Below the pieces are notes generated by a model. That model was not told the DNA's origin, did no database searches, and was given only the letters and a program-made list of their open reading frames with translations. The translations under genes and the position numbers were made by a program. A DNA stretch of 33,795 nt from Coriobacteriales bacterium (GTDB lineage Bacteria > Actinomycetota > Coriobacteriia > Coriobacteriales > Atopobiaceae): the NCBI GenBank assembly GCA_030529625.1, contig JAUMWN010000022.1, positions 1-33,795 on the forward strand. The letters run 5' to 3'. Below are positions 26,688 through 33,795 of this stretch, one piece after another. Positions within the stretch are counted from its first letter, which is position 1; each line of letters opens with the position of its first letter.

Positions 26688-27230
26688 CTAGGCACGCTCA
26701 ATCGTAACCGATTCTAGTACGTCTCCTGCCCTCAAGGACGAAATGTTTTCTTTTCCTTGAATGGTCTGGCCAAATACGGTGTAACCGGAGTCCAAGCCAT
26801 GCTGTGGGCCAAGGCAGAGATAGAACTGAGACCCGGCCGAATTGGGGTCTTGGGAGCGCGCCATGGCAAGCGCACCGTCGACGTGGCTGTTGTTGGGATT
26901 GGTGGTGAACTCCTCGCGAATGCGATATCCCGGTCCACCCGTTCCCGGCATCCCGGCTGGCCCGCGCACGCCGGCGGCCACGTCGGCCGAGCTCATCTCG
27001 CGCGTGTTGGGGTCGCCGCCCTGGATCACGAACCCAGGAACGTAGCGATGGAACTTAGTCCCGTCATAAAAGCCCGCAAGCGCCAGCTCGCAGAAGTTGG
27101 CCACATGTATGGGTGCCCCAGAGCCGTCCAGACGAACGCGGATGGTGCCACGCGAGGTGTTGAGAACCGCAACCTCGTCTCCGCGGACTTCGTATTTGGG
27201 TGTGTGCAGCGGCTCGCCAAACAATGCCAT
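26688..27230 (-). CDS. Cyclophilin-type peptidyl-prolyl cis-trans isomerase
   Basis: A 180-aa cyclophilin. The catalytic region reads FYDGTKFHRYVPGFVIQGGDP (the Arg of FHR is the key catalytic residue), and SQFYLCLGPQHGLDSGYTVFGQ forms the rest of the active site. No signal peptide or lipobox is visible, so it is likely cytoplasmic. The start MALFGEP at 27230 has GGAGG at five to six bases; the frame upstream is short and unlike the family. It is followed after 33 bases by the TPR gene, so the two are probably co-transcribed from the promoter at 27262. Confidence 0.93.
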   Translation of the reverse strand: MALFGEPLHTPKYEVRGDEVAVLNTSRGTIRVRLDGSGAPIHVANFCELALAGFYDGTKFHRYVPGFVIQGGDPNTREMSSADVAAGVRGPAGMPGTGGPGYRIREEFTTNPNNSHVDGALAMARSQDPNSAGSQFYLCLGPQHGLDSGYTVFGQTIQGKENISSLRAGDVLESVTIERA

Positions 27231-27256
27231 GATGCCCTCCAACAAATCGTATACGG

Positions 27257-27270
27257 GATAGATTCTATCA
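27257..27270 (-). promoter_or_regulatory. Extended -10 promoter overlapped by a 13-bp palindrome, upstream of the cyclophilin
   Basis: On the minus strand TGATAGAAT is an extended -10 element (TAGAAT at 27262-27267) with no clear -35. The palindrome GATAGATTCTATC (27257-27269) covers the -10, a typical place for a repressor site. The TSS would be about 25 bases before the ATG at 27230. Confidence 0.45.
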
Positions 27271-27351
27271 GGTACGCAAGCCGTTCACAGTCATCCCACA
27301 CGCAAAACTTCTCGCGAAACCGGTTTATCCGACCCTTATCCGATGTCCGTC

Positions 27352-28284
27352 CTACATTTCGTAGGCGTTGGAAAACAGGTCGTGCCACTCCGAGAAGTCC
27401 CGGCCCGCCGATGCACGCTGCAACGCGATGCGGGCGGCGATGCTCGCTGCGTCCACGTTGCCCTCGCTGCTGGCCGCCGTCCATGCCCCCTCGAGTATGT
27501 CCAGCTCGCCGCGCAGGTATGTGGAGAGCACGAGCAGCTTGTCTCGCCGCTCGTCCAGCTTCGTGTCCGGCAGGACAAGTCGCGTTGCCAGCGTACTGGT
27601 TTGTATGAGCTCGTCACGCAGCTTCGCCACGGCCATCGACCTGCCAGCAACGCTTGCCATGTCGCCCTTGGAGGAGAGCGAGGACAGGGAGTCGTAGAGC
27701 ACCTCCGCCTCCAGGGACATCTCGCCCATGCGCTGGTAGAAGCCGTCCAAAAAGCCATTCACGTCCCCGAGGTATCCCTGCCACACCTCGTCCTCGATGC
27801 GGTCTTGGGAAGACAGGTGCGTGACCGTACCCGGGAAGCCCTCCATAGACGTGTCGGCATCGGTCGTGGCATGGATCGTGTAGGCCTCGGGGTCCCACGG
27901 ACGCGTGATAAAGAGCGTGGCACCACCTACCAGCACAAGCGCCGCGCAGGCGGCCAGCAGCAGCAGGCGCAGCCTCCTGGGACGTTCCTCTATGGTGTGC
28001 AGGTCATCTGGCGTCTCGGAGGGGTCGGGAGGGATGGCGCTCACCAGCGTGCTCATGTCGTCGGACTGTGGCGGCGCCTCCTCGAAGACCTCCTCAAACA
28101 CTCCGCCCACCGGCATGCCGCAGGTAGGGCAGGTATCCTCCCCCACCGGTATGGCGGCACCGCAGCTCTCGCACCAGGTAACCTCACCTGGTGCGTGTGC
28201 TGCCGTGGCCTCAAGCGTTGCGTGGCATGCGGGGCATACGCCGGCGCCATCACGCACCAGCGTGCCGCAGTTTGGACACCTCAC
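27352..28284 (-). CDS. Double zinc-ribbon, single-pass membrane protein of unknown function
   Basis: A 310-aa protein. Two N-terminal zinc ribbons are clear: Cys3-x2-Cys6 with Cys17-x2-Cys20, and Cys38-x2-Cys41 with Cys52-x2-Cys55. An acidic linker (60-100) and a basic patch RPRRLR precede TM 105-127. The remaining ~180 residues would be extracytoplasmic and mainly helical (DEVWQGYLGDVNGFLDGFYQRMGEMSLEAEVLYDSL...). I do not recognise this region. The layout of cytoplasmic zinc ribbons, one TM and an outer helical domain is seen in several uncharacterised Gram-positive proteins. The start is GTG at 28284 with GAGGAGG. It lies 42 bases after acnA with no terminator seen. Confidence 0.75.
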   Translation of the reverse strand: MRCPNCGTLVRDGAGVCPACHATLEATAAHAPGEVTWCESCGAAIPVGEDTCPTCGMPVGGVFEEVFEEAPPQSDDMSTLVSAIPPDPSETPDDLHTIEERPRRLRLLLLAACAALVLVGGATLFITRPWDPEAYTIHATTDADTSMEGFPGTVTHLSSQDRIEDEVWQGYLGDVNGFLDGFYQRMGEMSLEAEVLYDSLSSLSSKGDMASVAGRSMAVAKLRDELIQTSTLATRLVLPDTKLDERRDKLLVLSTYLRGELDILEGAWTAASSEGNVDAASIAARIALQRASAGRDFSEWHDLFSNAYEM

Positions 28285-28326
28285 GATTCCTCCTCAGGCA
28301 AAGCCTTGCGTACCCGACGGCGCGCG

Positions 28327-30981
28327 CTACATGAGGCTGTCCAAGACGTACGGGAGGATACCACCCGAAGCCATAAACGCCTGCTCCATGGGGGTGTCCA
28401 CGCGCACCTTGCACTCGAACACGACGTCTACGTTCTCGCCGTGGGCGCATACACGGGCCTTGCCGTTGTCCATGATGGAGATGTCGTATGCCTCCGTGCC
28501 GTCGAGCCCGAGCGAGGCCGCATTCTGGCCAGGCAGGAACTCGAGTGGAAGCACGCCCATCTGCACCAGATTGGAGCGGTGGATGCGCTCGAAGCTCTCC
28601 GCAATCATGGCGCGCACGCCCAGCAGGGCCGGGCCCTTTCCCGCCCAGTCGCGGCTCGAGCCGGACCCATAGAGTTTGCCGGCCACGCCCACCAGCGCGA
28701 CGTCCGCGTCCTTGTAGGCCATCGCCGCGTCAAAGATGCTCGTGATGCGGTCGTTGAGCAGGTCGCGCGTCCATCCCCCGTTGCGTCCGTCGGCGAGCTG
28801 GTTTTGGAGGCGTATGTTGGCAAAGGTGCCGCGCATCATCACCTCGTGATTGCCGCGCCGGCTGCCATAGGTGTTGAAGTCCTCGTCCTGCACGCCGTGC
28901 TCACGCAGGTAGGCCGCTGCCGGAGAGTCCGGCGCGATGGAGCCTGCGGGCGAGATGTGGTCGGTCGTGACGAAGTCGCCCAGAAGCACGAGCGAGCGAG
29001 CGCCGGTAACGCCAAGCTCGTCCTGCGCCGAAGCCTGCTCGAAGTACGGCGGACGACGGACATAGGTGGAGTCTGGATCCCACGCAAACGTGTTGGATGC
29101 CTCGTAGGGAATCTCCTGCCAGGCAGACGACCCCTCGCACAGCCCCGCCGCACCCTTATTGAACAGGTCCTTGTCAAGCACGCGCGCAAGCACGCGCTCC
29201 ACTTCCTCCGACGTGGGCAGGATGTCGCTGAGCATAACCTGCGTGCCGTTCTCGGCGATGCCCACCGGCTCGTTGGCCAGGTCCACGTCCACGGTTCCCG
29301 TGAGCGCGTAGGCGACCACGAGCGCCGGCTGCATGAGGAAGTTTTGCGCCACGTCCGGCGAGATGCGCCCGTCGAAGTTGCGGTTGCCCGACAGTACGCT
29401 GGCAAGCTCCATGCTGTTGGCAAGCTTGTGCAGAGAGGCATGAATCTCACCCGAGTTGCCAATGCAGGTCATGCATCCAAACCCGCACGTAAAGAAGCCC
29501 AGCTCGAACAGCGGGTCGGTGAGACCAGCGCGCTGGAGCAGTAACTCCGTGGCGCGGCTTCCCGGAGCCAGGATCCGCTTTACCCACGGCTTTGCCCTCA
29601 GGCCGCGCTCCACGGCCTTGCGCGCCGTGATGCCGGCGGCAACCATCATGGCCGGATCGGTGGCCGTGGTGCAGCTGGTTATGGCCGCGATGGCGATGGC
29701 GCCATGACCCAGGGTGTAGTGCGCGCCCGCGATGCCCACGTCAAAGGTCTCGTCGAGGTTGGTCTTGCCGTGCTCGACCGCGACTGAGCGGAAGCGCGCG
29801 GGCAGGCCGTCGGGGGTCACGTAGTTGTGCGGGCGGGACGGACCGGCAAGGCACGTGCACACGGTGCCCAGGTCCAGCGTTATCGTGCGGGCGTAGACCC
29901 GCTCGCCGCTTGCGTCCCACATGCCCTGCGACTCCAGATATGCGCGCATAAACGCAATCTCGCCTGCATCGCGGCCGGTGAGGGTTAGGTAGTCGCACAC
30001 GACGTCGTCAACGGGGAACAGCGTGGTGGTCGCGCCGTACTCGGGGGTCATGTTTGCCACGGCGGCACGCTGCGTCGCGGTGAGGCTTGCCACACCCGAC
30101 CCGGTTACCTCCACGAGCGTGCCCACCACGCCCTCCTCACGCAGCAGCCTACATACGGTGAGCGCGACGTCCATGCCGGACACGCCGTCGCCCAGCTTGC
30201 CGGTAAGGCGCAGCTCCACGACCGGGGGCACCAGCATGGAGATGGGCTGGCCAAGGGCCGCGGCCTCCGCCTCGATGCCGCCCACGCCCCAGCCCAGCAC
30301 GCCAAGGCCGTTTGCGGTCGTGGTGTGCGAGTCGGTTCCCACGAGCGTGTCGTAGCAGGCCACATCCGTCTGACCGGTAGCCATGGCGTCGCGGGTAACT
30401 ACGCTGCAAAAGCGCTCGATGTTGAGCTGGTGGCAAATGCCACCTCCGGGAGGAACGATGGTCACGTTGTCAAACGACTTCGAGGCCCATTTGAGGAAGG
30501 CGAACCGCTCGCGGTTCCTGCGAGCCTCAAGCAGCTCGTTCTTGGAGGCCGCGTCGCCGCAGCCGGCGCAGTCGGCAATCACGGAATGGTCCACCACCAG
30601 CGTGCAGGGAATGCGCGGGTTCACCTTGCGCGGGTCTCCCCCACGCTCCACCATCGCGTCGCGCATGGCAGCAAAGTCCACGAATACCGGGACGCCGGTA
30701 AAGTCCTGGAAGAGCACGCGTGCGGGCATGAACTCGATCTCCTCGCCCTGCTGTCCGCTCGTGCCGGCCTCCACAATGCGGCTGGCAGCCGCCACGGCAG
30801 CCTCGTCGCTGGCGGCGTTGCGCACCACGTTCTCCAACAGGACCTGCAGGGCTCGGGGCAGCTGGTCGCATCCGGGAATGCCCGACACGTTGTACACCAG
30901 ACGGCTTATCCCGCCCGCCTCCAGCAGCTGCGGTGTGCGTGCATCCCGTACGGCATTCTCAAACTCTTTGCTCGTGCTCAT
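28327..30981 (-). CDS. acnA: Aconitate hydratase (AcnA type) with a divergent first cluster-cysteine motif
   Basis: An 884-aa enzyme of full AcnA/IRP length that interconverts citrate and isocitrate. The 4Fe-4S ligands are Cys437, Cys503 and Cys506 (GFGCMTCIGNSG). The substrate-binding GSSRDWA (774-780) and swivel-domain GVRAMIAESFERIHRSNL are well conserved. The usual SCTNTSNP around the first cysteine reads SCTTATDP here, and the typical GYGCTTCIGNSGPL reads GFGCMTCIGNSGEI. VIADCAGCGDAASKN near 135-148 is also unlike the common family sequence. This suggests a diverged clade, or altered substrate preference. The ATG at 30981 overlaps the stop of the P-type ATPase gene (ATGA). Confidence 0.9.
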   Translation of the reverse strand: MSTSKEFENAVRDARTPQLLEAGGISRLVYNVSGIPGCDQLPRALQVLLENVVRNAASDEAAVAAASRIVEAGTSGQQGEEIEFMPARVLFQDFTGVPVFVDFAAMRDAMVERGGDPRKVNPRIPCTLVVDHSVIADCAGCGDAASKNELLEARRNRERFAFLKWASKSFDNVTIVPPGGGICHQLNIERFCSVVTRDAMATGQTDVACYDTLVGTDSHTTTANGLGVLGWGVGGIEAEAAALGQPISMLVPPVVELRLTGKLGDGVSGMDVALTVCRLLREEGVVGTLVEVTGSGVASLTATQRAAVANMTPEYGATTTLFPVDDVVCDYLTLTGRDAGEIAFMRAYLESQGMWDASGERVYARTITLDLGTVCTCLAGPSRPHNYVTPDGLPARFRSVAVEHGKTNLDETFDVGIAGAHYTLGHGAIAIAAITSCTTATDPAMMVAAGITARKAVERGLRAKPWVKRILAPGSRATELLLQRAGLTDPLFELGFFTCGFGCMTCIGNSGEIHASLHKLANSMELASVLSGNRNFDGRISPDVAQNFLMQPALVVAYALTGTVDVDLANEPVGIAENGTQVMLSDILPTSEEVERVLARVLDKDLFNKGAAGLCEGSSAWQEIPYEASNTFAWDPDSTYVRRPPYFEQASAQDELGVTGARSLVLLGDFVTTDHISPAGSIAPDSPAAAYLREHGVQDEDFNTYGSRRGNHEVMMRGTFANIRLQNQLADGRNGGWTRDLLNDRITSIFDAAMAYKDADVALVGVAGKLYGSGSSRDWAGKGPALLGVRAMIAESFERIHRSNLVQMGVLPLEFLPGQNAASLGLDGTEAYDISIMDNGKARVCAHGENVDVVFECKVRVDTPMEQAFMASGGILPYVLDSLM

Positions 30982-33377
30982 GAATGGGCCTCCAGCTTCT
31001 CTACCAGGTTGGCAACAAAATCCGTATCGCTTCTATGCTTGTTGAAGCGAACGTACAAGGCCAGGAATATGGCCAGTGCGCACGCTCCCATAACGACCAA
31101 GAATATGCCCATGTTACCGGTCATGGGCGCCAGCTTAAAGAACTGCTGGAATACCACGCTACCCACCAGCAGCATGGCGACGACCGACGCGATCAGCGCG
31201 CCGCGAAGCGGCGTGAGTGGGCGCGAGATGAGCACGATGAGCGCAAGGCCCACGATGCCCGTGAGGTACATGCTCAGCGTTGAGGCCTGGGCAAAGCTCA
31301 GGTCGGCGACGCGCTCCACCACCTGGACGCCTATGAGCGCAAACACGATGGCTGCCGAGGCCGGTAGTGACCGTCGCAGCACGTTTTCCAAGAAGTTGCC
31401 CTGCACGCGGTCGTGGTTGGGCTCGAGCGCGAGCACGAACGACGGCCAGCCAATGATGGACGAGGAGATGAGCGTCATTTGGATGGGGATAAAGGGGTAC
31501 GGCGGCAGCACGATGCACACCAGCGCGAGCACTGCCGAGAAGACCGTCTTTACCAAGAAGAGCGACGCGGAGCGCTGCAGGTTGTTGATGGATCGCCTGC
31601 CCTCGTCCACGACCTCGGGCATGTGCGAGAAGTCGTTGTCGGCAAGCACGATCTCGGCAACGTTGCGCGCCGCAGCCGAGCCGGAGGCCATGGCAACCGA
31701 GCAGTCGGCCTCCTTGAGCGCGAGTACGTCATTCACGCCGTCACCGGTCATGGCGACCACATGGCCGTCCTTGTGCAGCGCCTGCACCAGGCTGCGCTTT
31801 TGCTGCGGGGTGACACGGCCAAACACCACGTTCTCGCGCGCCGCCACCAGCAGGTCCTCGTCGGTGTGCAGCGTGGAGGCGTCCACGTAGCGATCGGCGC
31901 CCTCTATGCCCACGTGCTCGGCAATGGCCGAGACCGTGCGAGGATCGTCGCCCGATATCACGCGAACCCGCACGCCCTGCCGCTTGAAGAAGTCGATGGT
32001 CTCGGGCGCCGACTCGCGCACCTCGTCGCTGATTCCCACATACCCCAGCACGCGTACGTTGCCCTCGAGCTCGCCCTTGGGGCCAAACCCGTCCACCTCC
32101 GCGATGCACAGCACGCGCTCGGTTGGAGAGAAGGAGCGCACCTCCTTCTCGTATTTGGGGAACTCGTCGCCAAGCACGAACTGGGCGGCGCCGACCACGA
32201 TGGCACGGCCGGACTGGGTGACGCAGCCAGAGTACTTGCGCGCAGACGAGAACGGAATCTCTCGCGCGATGGGCTCGGCCTCGAATCCCACCTCGTCGGA
32301 GTAGCGCAGCATGGCCTGCGCGGTCTCATTGGCATCGGCTCCGTTCGCACTCATAACCGTGGTCGCGCACAGCAGCATGTCTCGGCACTTCTTGTCGTCC
32401 AGGGGCACGTCGCCACTCGCACGCATGCCGGTTACCTCCATGCGGCCGCTGGTTATGGTACCCGTCTTGTCGAGGCACAGGGTGTCCACGCGCGCCAGCG
32501 TCTCCACGCAATACGACTGCTGCACGAGCACCCGCTTGCCGCCCAGACGCGTCGTGGCGATGGCCAAGACGCTGGAGGTGAGCAGCACCAGTCCCTGTGG
32601 GATCATGCCCACCACCGCGGCGACGGTGGACAGGATGGCATCATTGGTTGAGGTGCCATCCATAAAGGCGGTGCGCACGAACAGCCCCAGGCCCAGGGGC
32701 ACCAAGGCGAGCGTGGCGTACTTAATAATCATCTTGAGCGTGGTGAGAATCTCGGACGAGATCGCCTTCACGTAATGTGCCTCGGCGTTGATCTTTGCCG
32801 CATATCCCTCGAGTCCCACGCGGCACACCCGCGCCGTGACCGCACCTGCGACCACGAAGCTCCCCGAGTACAGCTCGTCTCCGGGCTTCTTCTCTATTTG
32901 GTTGCTCTCGCCGGTGAGCAGGCTCTCGTCCATGAGCGGGCCGCCCTTTACCACGATGGCGTCGGCAGGCACCTGGTCTCCGTGGGAGAGCAGGAAGAGG
33001 TCGTCCAGGACCACCTCGCTCACGGCCACCTCCTGCTCCTTGCCATCGCGTATAACGCGCACCTTGTTGGCGGTAATGATGGACAGCTTGTCCACCATCT
33101 GCTTGGCACGCAGCTCCTGAACCACGCCAACGACCAGGTTTATGAGCACGACGATCATAAACGTCATGTTCCGGTACTGGCCGGTAATGGCCACCAGCAC
33201 CGCCAGGGCGATGTTTACAAAGTTGAACAGCGTAAACGCGTGCTCCCTAAAGATCTGACCGACGGTCTTCGTCTTTACGTCGGTATCGGCGTTCGTCTTG
33301 CCCGCGGCTACACGCTCGGCCACCTCCGACGAGGTCAGCCCCTGCAGAGGCTCGTCGGCAGAAAGACCCTTCTTCAT
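30978..33377 (-). CDS. Cation-transporting P-type ATPase (CtpE/MgtA-like)
   Basis: A 799-aa P-type ATPase. The actuator TGES is at 155-158, the phosphorylation site DKTGT at 303-307 (Asp303), and the hinge TGDGVND at 544-550. The M4 ion-binding segment reads GMIPQGLVLLTS (PQGL at 260-263), as in the CtpE-like group linked to calcium uptake; it lacks the CPC motif of heavy-metal pumps. About ten membrane helices are visible, and IIGWPSFVLALEPN at M6 also fits that group. The ion is not certain (Ca, Mg or Mn). ATG at 33377 has AAGGA six bases upstream; GTG at 33401 is an alternative. The stop overlaps acnA. A TAGAAT box at 33423-33428 may be its -10, but without a convincing -35. Confidence 0.9.
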   Translation of the reverse strand: MKKGLSADEPLQGLTSSEVAERVAAGKTNADTDVKTKTVGQIFREHAFTLFNFVNIALAVLVAITGQYRNMTFMIVVLINLVVGVVQELRAKQMVDKLSIITANKVRVIRDGKEQEVAVSEVVLDDLFLLSHGDQVPADAIVVKGGPLMDESLLTGESNQIEKKPGDELYSGSFVVAGAVTARVCRVGLEGYAAKINAEAHYVKAISSEILTTLKMIIKYATLALVPLGLGLFVRTAFMDGTSTNDAILSTVAAVVGMIPQGLVLLTSSVLAIATTRLGGKRVLVQQSYCVETLARVDTLCLDKTGTITSGRMEVTGMRASGDVPLDDKKCRDMLLCATTVMSANGADANETAQAMLRYSDEVGFEAEPIAREIPFSSARKYSGCVTQSGRAIVVGAAQFVLGDEFPKYEKEVRSFSPTERVLCIAEVDGFGPKGELEGNVRVLGYVGISDEVRESAPETIDFFKRQGVRVRVISGDDPRTVSAIAEHVGIEGADRYVDASTLHTDEDLLVAARENVVFGRVTPQQKRSLVQALHKDGHVVAMTGDGVNDVLALKEADCSVAMASGSAAARNVAEIVLADNDFSHMPEVVDEGRRSINNLQRSASLFLVKTVFSAVLALVCIVLPPYPFIPIQMTLISSSIIGWPSFVLALEPNHDRVQGNFLENVLRRSLPASAAIVFALIGVQVVERVADLSFAQASTLSMYLTGIVGLALIVLISRPLTPLRGALIASVVAMLLVGSVVFQQFFKLAPMTGNMGIFLVVMGACALAIFLALYVRFNKHRSDTDFVANLVEKLEAHS

Positions 33378-33501
33378 ACCATTCCTTGTCTCTATTGCCA
33401 CATGCGCTTGTCTAGCCCTCTTATTCTAGAGAACAAGCGCCACCAATGGGAGTCTCGTTATTGGGAATGCAACGAATGACCCAAATGACACGTCACGCCG
33501 G

Positions 33502-33530
33502 TGGACGCACTCTGCAAAACGTGCTAGACT
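33502..33530 (+). promoter_or_regulatory. Promoter of tRNA-Arg
   Basis: TGGACG (33502-33507) and TAGACT (33525-33530) are 17 bases apart. TGC just before the -10 gives an extended -10 (TGnTAGACT). It ends 11 bases before the tRNA. Confidence 0.6.
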
Positions 33531-33541
33531 ATGCCAGTCTT

Positions 33542-33618
33542 GCCCCTATAGCTCAGTGGATTAGAGCGTTCGCCTCCGGAGCGAAAGGTCGAGGGTTCGA
33601 ATCCCCCTGGGGGCACCA
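33542..33618 (+). tRNA. tRNA-Arg (anticodon CCG), CCA encoded
   Basis: The cloverleaf folds by hand. Acceptor GCCCCTA pairs with TGGGGGC (one G-U). The D stem is GCTC/GAGC, the anticodon stem TTCGC/GCGAA with loop CTCCGGA and anticodon CCG at 33576-33578, variable loop AGGTC, and T loop TTCGAAT. Discriminator A is at 33615 and CCA at 33616-33618. The T stem GAGGG/CCCCC has one A-C mismatch. It reads CGG codons and has its own promoter and terminator. Confidence 0.96.
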
Positions 33619-33626
33619 GAGAATGC

Positions 33627-33657
33627 GCAGGTCAGACGTTTGTCTGGCCTGCTTTTT
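33627..33657 (+). terminator. Rho-independent terminator after tRNA-Arg
   Basis: GCAGGTCAGAC (33627-33637) pairs with GTCTGGCCTGC (33642-33652), with one G-U pair and a GTTT loop, followed by TTTTT. It starts nine bases after the CCA end. Confidence 0.9.
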
Positions 33658-33684
33658 CATTTGGCGCCAAATGGGCGGCCAGTC

Positions 33685-33795
33685 TCTGCTGGGAATGCGA
33701 GTGGTGCCACGGCGGTCGGGTACATTCTGCTGGAATCTCGAGTCGTGCCACAAAATCTGCTGGGAATGCGAGTCCTGCCTGGCACAACTCGCAAT
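33685..33795. repeat. Cluster of short direct and inverted repeats (TCTGCTGGGAATGCGAGT family)
   Basis: Three direct copies start at 33685, 33726 and 33756. Copies 1 and 3 share an identical 18-base TCTGCTGGGAATGCGAGT; copy 2 matches copy 1 at 21 of 26 bases, and both 1 and 2 end GTGCCAC. A fourth copy is inverted at 33781-33795: its complement ATTGCGAGTTGTGCC matches copy 1 at 13 of 15 bases. The array runs off the window edge. No open frame here looks real. Confidence 0.8.

Noticed and set aside
27343-29544. Long plus-strand open frame (733 aa) opposite the zinc-ribbon and aconitase genes
   Set aside because: High-GC shadow frame. The sequence is His/Arg/Gly-rich with no domain, and the opposite strand carries clear cysteine motifs and the aconitase.
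33553-33753. 66-aa minus-strand open frame ending in GDSNPRP
   Set aside because: It is the antisense translation of tRNA-Arg and its terminator. GDSNPRP is the well-known false peptide from tRNA T-arms.
33685-33795. CRISPR array
   Set aside because: Units are only 15-26 bases, divergent and irregularly spaced, one is inverted, and no cas gene is present.

Overview
The window looks like a chromosomal core region of a high-GC Gram-positive anaerobe of the class Coriobacteriia (Olsenella/Atopobium-like). This is inferred from three things: the high GC content by eye, the pyruvate phosphate dikinase gene, and the arrangement of the ribosomal, GTPase and cell-shape genes. No rRNA or other marker in the window fixes the genus. 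Almost all protein genes lie on the minus strand in tight, often overlapping operons. The exception is one plus-strand operon at 6969-10293.

Layout, left to right. (1) 1-949: the 5' end of ppdK, then a gene for only the N-terminal half of a PPDK-regulatory (PPSR/DUF299) protein. (2) 1212-6729, minus: a translation operon read as rpsP-khpA-rimM-trmD-lepB-glyQ-glyS, ending in a perfect 21-bp-arm palindrome built on GGGGACAGTCCCC. (3) 6969-10293, plus: OmpR-type response regulator, CiaH-like histidine kinase and DNA polymerase IV (dinB), with a terminator between regulator and kinase. A second GGGGACTGTCCCC palindrome sits between dinB and the convergent rsfS. (4) 10372-15408, minus: rplU-rpmA-(terminator)-obgE-proB-nadD-yqeK-rsfS, from a strong promoter with a perfect TATAAT. 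(5) 15517-18931, minus: a DUF697-like membrane protein, a radical-SAM protein of the TIGR03960 type and a separate DUF2344 protein. (6) 19027-25128, minus: the rod-shape operon mreB-mreC-mreD-mrdA-rodA. (7) 25185-28284, minus: a membrane TPR protein, a cyclophilin and a double zinc-ribbon membrane protein. (8) 28327-33377, minus: a P-type cation ATPase whose stop codon overlaps the start of aconitase acnA. (9) 33542-33618, plus: tRNA-Arg(CCG) with terminator, followed by a cluster of short repeats running to the window edge.

Most of the window is housekeeping: ribosome assembly and tRNA charging, NAD and proline synthesis, elongasome cell-wall synthesis, and pyruvate/citrate metabolism. The unexplained parts are the half-length PPSR, the split radical-SAM/DUF2344 pair beside the L21/L27 genes with its translationally coupled DUF697 partner, the membrane TPR and zinc-ribbon proteins upstream of mreB, an aconitase with altered residues around its first cluster cysteine, and two repeat families. 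No mobile element, CRISPR array or defence island is visible, and I found no clearly new multi-gene system. The strongest leads are listed as findings. No stretch longer than 300 bases lacks a gene.
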